The position numbers and the translations under genes were made by a program. The notes beneath the pieces were generated by a model. That model did not search any database. It had not been told where the DNA came from and was given only the letters and a program-made list of their open reading frames with translations. DNA of 5,042 bases from Pseudomonadota bacterium (lineage in GTDB: Bacteria; Pseudomonadota; Alphaproteobacteria; Caulobacterales; Aquidulcibacteraceae): the NCBI GenBank assembly GCA_023410295.1, contig JAEYPY010000102.1, positions 1-5,042 of the forward strand. Direction: 5' to 3'. Shown piece by piece: positions 1 through 4,671 of this stretch. The first letter of the stretch is position 1. The number at the start of each line of letters is the position of its first letter.

Positions 1-118
1 GTTCCCGCTGCGCGGCGGCCTGCGCGCCGTGCGCATCGAGGCGCTGGGCGAGCGGCGCGGCCCCGCGCCCGAAGCGCGGCTGCTCTACAGCGAACTTGAC
101 GCAGACGCCGTCGCTTGA
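1..118 (+). CDS. S4-domain RNA-binding protein, HslR type (3' end only)
   Basis: Only the last 38 complete codons are present, read in frame from base 2 to the TGA at 116-118. The visible peptide contains LRAVRIEALGERRGPAPEAR followed by LLYSEL. This matches the usual C-terminal tail of HslR-like S4 proteins: a strand with alternating Val/Arg, then LG-x-RRGPA-x-EA and LY-x-(D/E)L. The S4 domain itself lies outside the window. Family members are small proteins that bind ribosomal RNA or stalled 50S subunits. In alphaproteobacteria they often lie just before fdxA and carD, and that order is seen here, with 52 bases to the fdxA start. The call rests on tail similarity and context, so the exact substrate cannot be given. 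Confidence 0.7.
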   Translation, partial: FPLRGGLRAVRIEALGERRGPAPEARLLYSELDADAVA

Positions 119-170
119 CGCTCGCGGCCGCGCCAGTCATTTCCGGGAGGCGGAAAACGGAACCGGAGCA

Positions 171-512
171 ATGACCTACATCGTCACCGACGCGTGCGTG
201 AAGTGTAAGTACATGGACTGCGTCGAGGTCTGTCCGGTCGATTGCTTTTACGAGGGCGAGAACTTCCTCGTCATCCATCCGGACGAGTGCATCGATTGCG
301 GCGTCTGCGAGCCGGAATGCCCGGTCGACGCCATCAAGCCGGACAGCCAGGACGAGCCCGACGGCAAGTGGCTCAAGGTCAACACAGAGTTTTCCAAGAC
401 CTGGCCGAACATCACGGTCAAGGGAACACCGCCCGCAGATGCCGACTCGTTCAAAGACGAAAAAGGCAAATTCGAGAAATATTTCAGCCCCGAACCCGGC
501 AAGGGCGACTGA
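171..512 (+). CDS. fdxA: Ferredoxin FdxA, [3Fe-4S][4Fe-4S] type
   Basis: This is a 113-residue seven-iron ferredoxin, a small soluble cytoplasmic electron carrier close in sequence to Azotobacter vinelandii ferredoxin I. The first cluster motif starts at Cys9 (ACVKCKYMDCVEVCP) and the second at Cys40 (CIDCGVCEPECP). By comparison with the Azotobacter protein, Cys9, Cys17 and Cys50 should hold the 3Fe-4S cluster and Cys21, Cys40, Cys43 and Cys46 the 4Fe-4S cluster. Cys12 and Cys25 are extra. The acidic C-terminal half (WPNIT near residue 80, then a Lys/Glu-rich tail) is also typical of the family and at normal length. I chose the ATG at 171 because family members begin M-x-Y-(I/V)-V-T-D. An in-frame ATG at 96 would add 25 unrelated residues and overlap the upstream gene. 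GGAG at 165-168 is rather close to the start. The redox partner cannot be told from the sequence. Confidence 0.95.
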   Translation: MTYIVTDACVKCKYMDCVEVCPVDCFYEGENFLVIHPDECIDCGVCEPECPVDAIKPDSQDEPDGKWLKVNTEFSKTWPNITVKGTPPADADSFKDEKGKFEKYFSPEPGKGD

Positions 513-518
513 AACGCG

Positions 519-544
519 CGGCTTCGGTAGCTTCCGAAACGCCG
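519..544 (+). other. Hairpin just after fdxA, no T-tract
   Basis: CGGC (519-522) and TTCGG (523-527) can pair with CCGAA (534-538) and GCCG (541-544). The loop is TAGCTT, with a two-base bulge at 539-540. It starts seven bases after the fdxA stop. No T-run follows, so it is a weak candidate for an intrinsic terminator. It may instead stabilise the fdxA mRNA 3' end. It also overlaps the likely -35 region of the next promoter. Confidence 0.3.
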
Positions 545-562
545 AAAACTGTGGTATATAAT
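532..562 (+). promoter_or_regulatory. Candidate promoter of the carD leader
   Basis: A perfect TATAAT lies at 557-562, which stands out in this GC-rich DNA. The best upstream partner is TTCCGA at 532-537, a poor -35 with a long 19-base spacer. Transcription would start near 568-570, right before the first leader hairpin, leaving about 175 bases of leader before carD. The -10 box is seen directly; promoter activity is inferred. Confidence 0.45.
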
Positions 563-574
563 CCCACGAAATCG

Positions 575-593
575 GGACGCGCCTGCCGCGTCC
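575..593 (+). other. Leader hairpin 1
   Basis: GGACGCG (575-581) pairs perfectly with CGCGTCC (587-593) around the five-base loop CCTGC. It would form at the very 5' end of a transcript started from the TATAAT box at 557. Its 3' arm shares bases with an alternative helix to 648-655. Confidence 0.5.
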
Positions 594-655
594 GGCAGTT
601 GGACCAATCCATCGCGCCAAATCAGCACCGAAGAGCGGGGAAAGCGGGTCGGACG
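589..655 (+). promoter_or_regulatory. Candidate antiterminator helix in carD leader
   Basis: CGTCCGGC (589-596) can pair with GTCGGACG (648-655) over eight positions, one of them a G-T wobble. This helix uses the 3' arm of hairpin 1 and the 5' arm of hairpin 2, so it cannot coexist with either. Such mutually exclusive pairing is how attenuators switch. No ATG lies between 575 and 648, so a leader-peptide mechanism is not supported. Pairing is seen by eye and function is inferred. Confidence 0.35.
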
Positions 656-680
656 GGCCTGATCCGTCCGTTGCTTCTTT
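650..680 (+). terminator. Candidate intrinsic terminator inside the carD leader
   Basis: CGGACGG (650-656) pairs perfectly with CCGTCCG (664-670) around a seven-base loop, followed at once by TTGCTTCTTT (7 T in 10). This is the form of a factor-independent terminator, though the T-run is interrupted. It lies 65 bases upstream of the carD start, so it would stop transcripts before carD. It could be an attenuator or the 3' end of a small RNA of about 110 bases. Confidence 0.45.
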
Positions 681-706
681 GCGGTCTGAAGTGACGTAAC
701 GGAAGG

Positions 707-729
707 TCTGACTGAAAAGATCAGTTGGG
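707..729 (+). other. Small stem next to the carD ribosome binding site
   Basis: ACTGA (711-715) pairs with TCAGT (721-725) around AAAGA. Wobble-rich pairing extends it to 707 and 729. It ends five bases before the carD GGAG (734-737) and leaves that site free. It may shape ribosome access, but its AT-rich stem is weak. Confidence 0.25.
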
Positions 730-744
730 ACACGGAGTTCAAGA

Positions 745-1278
745 ATGCAGACCGCCAATGCGACAGCGCCGACCTCTTTCCGCCCGGGTGACCATATCGT
801 CTACCCGGCGCACGGCGTTGGCCGCGTCATGGGCGTGGAGCAGCAATCCGTCGCTGGCCTCAGCCTCGACGTCTTCGTCATCTCGTTCGAGCAGGACAAG
901 ATGACCCTGCGGGTGCCGACCACCAAGGCCAAGTCCTGCGGCATGCGCCCGCTGGCCTCCGGCGAGGTGGTGGACCAGGCCATGAAGACGCTGCAGGGCC
1001 GCCCGCGCATCAAGCGCACCATGTGGTCGCGCCGCGCCCAGGAATACGAAGCGAAGATCAATTCGGGCGATCTGGTCTCGATCGCCGAAGTGGTCCGCGA
1101 TCTTCACCGCGCCAGCGACCAGCCGGAACAATCCTATTCCGAACGCCAGCTCTATGAGAGCGCGCTCGACCGGATGGCCCGCGAGCTGGCGGCCGTTGAA
1201 AAAGTCACCCGCGACGACGCCGTGGCCAAGGTGACAGCCTCGCTGGCCTCCAAGAAGCAGACTGCCGCGGCGGCCTGA
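745..1278 (+). CDS. carD: CarD/CdnL family RNA polymerase-binding transcription regulator
   Basis: A 177-residue CarD-family protein. Residues 12-70 form the RNA polymerase beta-subunit interaction domain shared with TRCF (FRPGDHIVYPAHGVGRV near the start, VPTTKAKSCGMRPL near its end). Residues 85-155 form the helical DNA-binding part, with TMWSRRAQEYEAKI and SGDLVSIAEVVRDL. Trp94 matches the Trp that in studied CarD proteins wedges into the minor groove at the upstream edge of the -10 element and stabilises the open complex. In alphaproteobacteria the protein acts at many housekeeping promoters, including rRNA. The start is fixed by GGAG at 734-737, seven bases before ATG. The C-terminus is KKQTAAAA; in Caulobacter CdnL a terminal Ala-Ala is a ClpXP degradation signal, so the same control is plausible here. 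The gene has its own leader with attenuator-like hairpins and a strong terminator behind it, so it looks monocistronic. Confidence 0.95.
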   Translation: MQTANATAPTSFRPGDHIVYPAHGVGRVMGVEQQSVAGLSLDVFVISFEQDKMTLRVPTTKAKSCGMRPLASGEVVDQAMKTLQGRPRIKRTMWSRRAQEYEAKINSGDLVSIAEVVRDLHRASDQPEQSYSERQLYESALDRMARELAAVEKVTRDDAVAKVTASLASKKQTAAAA

Positions 1279-1303
1279 TCGGCGGCAAAAAGCCAACACA
1301 TGC

Positions 1304-1339
1304 AAAAAGGCCGGGCTTCTTGTGGAGCCCGGCCTTTTT
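1304..1339 (+). terminator. Strong symmetrical terminator after carD
   Basis: AAAAAGGCCGGGCT (1304-1317) and AGCCCGGCCTTTTT (1326-1339) are a perfect 14-base inverted repeat with an eight-base loop. It starts 25 bases after the carD stop. The T-run ends the plus-strand transcript and the matching A-run would work equally on the minus strand. It separates carD from the sigma factor gene. Confidence 0.93.
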
Positions 1340-1434
1340 CTTTGGCGCCCGAGGCCTAGTTCAAGCGTTCCAGTCCTACGGTGCGGACCCAGCCGCAGCC
1401 GTGCCGAACCTGTCGCTCGCACACAAGGTAGGAC

Positions 1435-2319
1435 ATGGCGCTCTCAGAAACTCTCGATCTTCGTCGTGGCTCCCAGCGCTTCATGCGCGAAGCCATGCGC
1501 GCTCCCTTGCTCGCCGCTGACCGCGAGCGCGAACTCGCCCGCCGCTGGCGTGAACACAACGATCAGCGCGCACTGCATGAACTGATCACGGCCTATCTCC
1601 GGCTCGTCATCGCCATGGCCGCGCGCTTTCGCCATTACGGCCTGCCGATGAGCGATCTGGTGCAGGAAGGCAGCGTCGGGCTGATGCAAGCCGCGGCGCG
1701 CTTCGAGCCGGAGCGCGAAGTGCGCTTTTCCACCTACGCCGCCTGGTGGATCCGTTCGGCGATGCAGGATTTCGTGCTGCGCAATTGGTCGATCGTGCGC
1801 ACCGGTACGACCTCGGCGCAGAAATCGCTCTTCTTCAATCTGCGTCGCCTGCGCGCCAAGATCGGCGATATCAGCGAGATCGGCATCACCGTCGACGCGC
1901 GCGCCCGCGTCGCGCACGCGCTGAATGTATCCGAAACCGACGTCGAAGCGATGGCTGCCCGGATGTCGGCGCCCGACCGCTCGCTCAATGCGCCGCTGAC
2001 GGATGAAGGCGAAGGCGAGTGGCAGGATCTGCTCGCCGACGAAAGCGCCGATCCCGAGCACGAGACCATGAACGCGCACGATTCCGCTGCGCGCGCCGCG
2101 TTGGTCGAAGAAGCCCTTCGCGATCTCTCCGACCGCGAGCGGCTGATCATTCGCCAGCGCAAGCTCGAAGAAGAGAGCGTGACGCTCGAAGCGCTGGGCG
2201 AGCGGCTCGGCATCTCCAAGGAGCGCGTGCGTCAGATCGAGGGCAATGCGCTGGAAAAGCTGCGACGCGCCTTGATCGCCCGCGTCGGCGATCCCGTGGC
2301 GGCGGGTTACGTCAGCTAG
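1435..2319 (+). CDS. rpoH: RpoH-type (sigma-32 family) alternative sigma factor, RpoH2-like
   Basis: A 294-residue sigma factor of normal RpoH length. Region 2 spans about 45-125: DLVQEGSVGLMQAAARFEP for core RNA polymerase binding, then VRFSTYAAWWIRSAMQDFVL for -10 recognition and melting. QKSLFFNLR at 129-137 is the RpoH box, diagnostic of heat-shock sigma factors (QRKLFFNLR in E. coli). Region 4 at about 225-282 contains the -35-binding helix-turn-helix, VTLEALGERLGISKERVRQ. The stretch GTTSAQKSLFFNLRRLRA resembles rhizobial RpoH2, linked to general and oxidative stress, more than RpoH1; that subgroup call is from memory. AAGG at 1425-1428 is six bases before ATG. No convincing promoter was found between the carD terminator and the start. 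The stop overlaps the end of the opposing gene by eight bases. Family members are held inactive by DnaK-type chaperones, which is family knowledge rather than seen here. Confidence 0.92.
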   Translation: MALSETLDLRRGSQRFMREAMRAPLLAADRERELARRWREHNDQRALHELITAYLRLVIAMAARFRHYGLPMSDLVQEGSVGLMQAAARFEPEREVRFSTYAAWWIRSAMQDFVLRNWSIVRTGTTSAQKSLFFNLRRLRAKIGDISEIGITVDARARVAHALNVSETDVEAMAARMSAPDRSLNAPLTDEGEGEWQDLLADESADPEHETMNAHDSAARAALVEEALRDLSDRERLIIRQRKLEEESVTLEALGERLGISKERVRQIEGNALEKLRRALIARVGDPVAAGYVS

Positions 2320-3145
2320 CCGGCAGCACTTCAAGCTGCGCCGCGTGGTCGAGGCAAAGCTGCGGCTCGCCGCGATAAACGCCGAGGGGCCCACGCACCC
2401 GCACGCGCGCGCCTTGCAGCGATTGCAGCGCTGGCCCGTCCCAGCCGCTGAAGCTTTCGCCGAACAGCACGAGCGAAAACGGCTGCTCGGCGGAGACGCC
2501 TCCAAGCCGCAGTGATGCGCGCCGCTCGAACACCTGCGCCTCCGCGATCTCCGCTTCAACGATGCGATAGGGCGCTGCGCCACGCAGGCAATTGTCGTTG
2601 TATTGAAGCGCCGCCGCCGCCGCGCCCCGCGCATTCATCGGCTTGAATGCACGCTGGCGCCAAAGCCCGCGTTCGCCGGCGCGCGCCTGCGCCTCGATCC
2701 GCAACAGCTCAACCGTGCGCGCATGATTATCGCGCCGCGGCCGCACGAAGGCCGCCCCGCGCGCGACCAATTCATGCTGCAGCCAGAACCAGCGTCCGCC
2801 CTCGCTCTGCACGAACACGTGCGCGATCGCTGCTTCGGCCGGCGGCTCGGTTTGCCCCTCGCGCGGCTGTCCGCGCCAACGCTTCGTCCCGCCATAAGCC
2901 AAGAGCACGTTGCGGTGCAGCGCCATGGCTTCCAGTTCGCCTTGGGCTTGCACGGCGTAAGCATCCTCGCCGCGCGGTGCATCGATCTCAGCGAGGAAGA
3001 TGCGCAGGCCGTTTTCCAGCTCAAGTGTGTCGCCATTATAGGCGCGCACCACGCGCCCTTCTTCACCCCGCTCCAACGCCCCAATCTGCGGCCCGCACGC
3101 CGCCAGCGCAAAGAGCGCCATGATGAGTAAGCCACGCCAAACCAT
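2312..3145 (-). CDS. Lipoprotein with thermonuclease (SNase-like) domain, catalytic residues altered
   Basis: A 277-residue protein from the ATG at 3145. Residues 1-17 (MVWRGLLIMALFALAAC) are a lipoprotein signal peptide with lipobox LAAC, so Cys17 is probably lipidated and the protein membrane-anchored. Upstream in-frame codons to 3235 would bury this signal, so the shorter start is preferred, although no good ribosome binding site is visible. Residues 28-160 resemble the staphylococcal-nuclease OB-fold: VVRAYNGDTLEL, then LAEIDAP, and ELVARGAAFVRP. Residues 190-275 look like a second OB-like strand set (ARVRVRGPLGVYRGEPQLCL), common at the C-terminus of alphaproteobacterial members. By eye, Phe50 replaces nuclease Arg35 and Arg58 replaces Glu43. 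The usual DRYGR-x-LA segment is replaced by an unusual insert around 84-107. Nuclease activity is therefore doubtful, and a binding or structural role is possible. It is convergent with rpoH and divergent from the oxidoreductase gene. Confidence 0.75.
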   Translation of the reverse strand: MVWRGLLIMALFALAACGPQIGALERGEEGRVVRAYNGDTLELENGLRIFLAEIDAPRGEDAYAVQAQGELEAMALHRNVLLAYGGTKRWRGQPREGQTEPPAEAAIAHVFVQSEGGRWFWLQHELVARGAAFVRPRRDNHARTVELLRIEAQARAGERGLWRQRAFKPMNARGAAAAALQYNDNCLRGAAPYRIVEAEIAEAQVFERRASLRLGGVSAEQPFSLVLFGESFSGWDGPALQSLQGARVRVRGPLGVYRGEPQLCLDHAAQLEVLPAS

Positions 3146-3163
3146 GCAAACCCGCCCGCCGCA

Positions 3164-3193
3164 AGTTGAGGCGTGCGAGCCGTGCAATGTCAA
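3164..3193 (-). promoter_or_regulatory. Candidate promoter for the SNase-like lipoprotein gene
   Basis: On the minus strand a perfect TTGACA lies at 3193-3188. Eighteen bases on is TCAACT (3169-3164), a four-of-six match to TATAAT. Transcription would begin about 10-15 bases before the ATG at 3145. The -35 is clear and the -10 weak. Confidence 0.4.
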
Positions 3194-3277
3194 TTGCGGG
3201 CGGCGGCCCCGACAAATTGAGGCCGGCGTTACCAATAGATGCTAGCGTCCCCATGCGACATGCGGGACGTAGCGGAC

Positions 3278-4408
3278 ATGGACAGAAGGACGGTGTTGAG
3301 AGGCGCGCTTGGCGCCGGCCTGCTTGGCCCGCCCGTAGCAGCGCAGGCGCAGACCTCGGACCTCGTTCGCGTCAGGATCGACCCCGCCGCGGTTTATCGG
3401 ACGACGGTCTGTTTGCGGCCCTTCCGCGGCGCAGGTCCACGCATCGAAGCGCAGCGTCTCGGCCGAAAGATCATCGTGCACAATTACGGCCACGGCGGCA
3501 GCGGCTGGTCCTTATCGTGGGGATCGGCCGCCGAAGCGGTGGCGCTGGCCATGGCGCACGAGCCCCGGCGCATTGGCGTCATCGGCGCCGGCGCGATTGG
3601 TTTGACGACCGCCATCACCGCGCAGCGCGCAGGCGCGGATGTCACGATCTACGCGCGGGAACGCTTTCCTTTCGTGCGATCGGCGCGGGCGACGGGCGTG
3701 TGGTCGCCGGATTCGCGCATCGCCAAGACGGCGGAGGTCGATGCGGATTTTCCCGCGCGCTGGGAGCGGATGGCGCGCCTTTCTTTGCAGATGCACGAGG
3801 CGTTTGTCGGACTTGCCGGCGATCCCGTCGAATGGCTCGACAATTATAGCTGCCGCGACCTGCCCGCGCCGCCCGATGCGCCCGCGCCGGCGCCGGCGCT
3901 GCCGACCGACTTCATCACCTTGGGCGGGCGAATTCGAGACGCTGTGCCGCGCTCGGTGGAGTTGCCGCCGGGCTCGCACCCTTTCAACGCAGGCATCGTG
4001 CGCCGCGCGCCGCGGCTGACTTTCAATGTCGCCGGCTACAGCCATCGCCTGGAAACCGATTTTCAAATCGCGGGCGGGCGGTTCGAGATGGCGGACTTCG
4101 AAACGCCAAGAGACCTGCGCCGCTTGCGCGAGCCGGTGCTGATCAATTGCACGGGCTACGGCGCGCGCGCTTTGTTCGGCGATGAGAGCGTCGTGCCGGT
4201 GCGCGGCCAAATCGTCTGGCTCGCGCCGCAGCCGGACGTGCACTACAGCATTGGTTACGGATCGCTATCGGTTGTCGCGCGCCGGGACGGGATCGTCGTG
4301 CAGGAAAGCGGCCCCGACGACAATTTCGGCTTCGGCGACGACAACGAAACCATAGACGCCGCCGCGCGAGACGCCGCGATCGAGCGACTGAAGTTGATCT
4401 ACGTCTAG
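3278..4408 (+). CDS. Tat-exported FAD-dependent oxidoreductase, D-amino-acid-oxidase-like with permuted domain order
   Basis: A 376-residue flavoprotein from the ATG at 3278. That start puts the twin-arginine motif DRRTVLRGAL at residues 2-11 of a normal Tat signal, with a likely cut after VAAQA (about residue 24). GGGA at 3264-3267 is ten bases upstream. In-frame ATGs at 3239 and 3260 would bury the signal. Residues 42-85 (TTVCLRPFRGAGPRIE, then HNYGHGGSGWSLSWG) match the C-terminal end of D-amino-acid oxidases, including the substrate-binding Arg of the RP-x-R motif (Arg47). Only after this comes the FAD-binding Rossmann motif, IGVIGAGAIGLTTA (99-112; G103, G105, G108), then VLINCTGYGARALF (287-300) and PVRGQIV (307-313). 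The chain stops where the C-terminal motif would be expected. A Pro/Ala linker lies at 196-209. It probably oxidises an amine or amino acid in the periplasm, substrate unknown. I recall other bacterial proteins with this N-terminal order. Confidence 0.82.
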   Translation: MDRRTVLRGALGAGLLGPPVAAQAQTSDLVRVRIDPAAVYRTTVCLRPFRGAGPRIEAQRLGRKIIVHNYGHGGSGWSLSWGSAAEAVALAMAHEPRRIGVIGAGAIGLTTAITAQRAGADVTIYARERFPFVRSARATGVWSPDSRIAKTAEVDADFPARWERMARLSLQMHEAFVGLAGDPVEWLDNYSCRDLPAPPDAPAPAPALPTDFITLGGRIRDAVPRSVELPPGSHPFNAGIVRRAPRLTFNVAGYSHRLETDFQIAGGRFEMADFETPRDLRRLREPVLINCTGYGARALFGDESVVPVRGQIVWLAPQPDVHYSIGYGSLSVVARRDGIVVQESGPDDNFGFGDDNETIDAAARDAAIERLKLIYV

Positions 4409-4486
4409 TTCGTCGGCGGACCGGCCGCGGGCGGTCAAGCGGCTGAGATCAGAACCGCGAACTAAGCTCATGATTTGCCTGGGCAG
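4409..4486. other. Short gap between convergent oxidoreductase and tRNA genes
   Basis: No gene is seen. GACCG (4419-4423) and CGGTC (4432-4436) can pair around eight bases, and GCCGC (4424-4428) with GCGGC (4439-4443), but the two stems compete and neither has a T-run. No convincing terminator is visible for either flanking gene. The oxidoreductase frame stays open for 18 codons after its TAG, up to the TAA at 4463-4465. Confidence 0.4.
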
Positions 4487-4563
4487 TGGCGACCCCGGAG
4501 AGATTCGAACTCCCGACCATCTGCTTAGGACGCAGCAGCTCTATCCAGCTGAGCTACGGGGCC
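4487..4563 (-). tRNA. tRNA-Arg, anticodon CCU (reads AGG), CCA encoded
   Basis: Read on the minus strand, this gives a complete cloverleaf. The acceptor stem GGCCCCG pairs with CGGGGTC (one G-U). The D-stem is GCTC/GAGC with GG in the loop, and the T-arm is GGGAG-TTCGAAT-CTCTC. The anticodon CCT occupies 4529-4527, preceded by T33 and followed by AA. Discriminator G73 (base 4490) is followed by a genomic CCA (4489-4487). CCU with G73 identifies an arginine tRNA for the rare AGG codon. Two oddities are a G at position 32, normally a pyrimidine, and a G27-A43 mismatch at the top of the anticodon stem. Confidence 0.96.
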
Positions 4564-4573
4564 GTCCTGTCGA

Positions 4574-4602
4574 GAGCTAGGCAAAGAGCGAGCGCCTCGC
4601 AA
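4574..4602 (-). promoter_or_regulatory. Possible tRNA-Arg promoter
   Basis: On the minus strand TTGCGA (4602-4597) and TAGCTC (4579-4574) are 17 bases apart. The -10 ends ten bases before the tRNA 5' end, a position typical for tRNA genes. The -35 matches four of six consensus bases and the -10 only two, so placement is the main support. Confidence 0.3.
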
Positions 4603-4671
4603 CCCGTTTGACGCTGGACGCGTACCCGCTGGCGGATCATCATGCCGCCGCTCGCGGGGGGAGGAGCTGAG

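Noticed and set aside
96..170. Earlier in-frame ATG for fdxA
   Set aside because: It would overlap the upstream gene's end and add 25 residues not found in the family; the family N-terminus M-x-Y-(I/V)-V-T-D begins at 171.
671..707. Second promoter close to carD
   Set aside because: TTGCTT and TTGCGG can serve as -35-like elements, but no acceptable -10 lies 16-18 bases downstream.
739..1422. Minus-strand open frame of 227 codons opposite carD
   Set aside because: It covers carD and the terminator, has no recognisable domain, and has the composition of an antisense shadow.
1344..1434. Stress-type promoter before rpoH (EcfG-like GGAAC...GTT or heat-shock type)
   Set aside because: No GGAAC with correctly spaced GTT, and no housekeeping pair; nothing supportable was found in these 91 bases.
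1444..2634. Long minus-strand open frame (396 codons) opposite rpoH
   Set aside because: It lies antisense to a clear sigma factor and reads as Arg/Ala-rich low-complexity protein. Long open shadows are expected opposite GC-rich genes.
3146..3235. Longer N-terminus for the SNase-like lipoprotein
   Set aside because: It would place 30 unrelated residues before a well-formed lipoprotein signal peptide and read through its likely promoter.
3239..3277. Earlier starts of the oxidoreductase (ATG at 3239 or 3260)
   Set aside because: They would put extra residues before the twin-arginine signal; the ATG at 3278 places the motif at the usual position.
3166..3849. Plus-strand 227-codon frame overlapping the start of the oxidoreductase
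   Set aside because: Arg-rich, no motif, and in a different frame from the gene with the Tat signal and Rossmann motif.
3875..3905. GC-rich repetitive tract in the oxidoreductase gene as a genuine repeat
   Set aside because: It simply encodes a Pro/Ala linker with GC-ending codons and has no regular unit beyond that.
4487..4563. tRNA-Arg as an integration site for a mobile element
   Set aside because: No integrase, no repeat of the tRNA 3' end, and no change in base composition next to it within the window.
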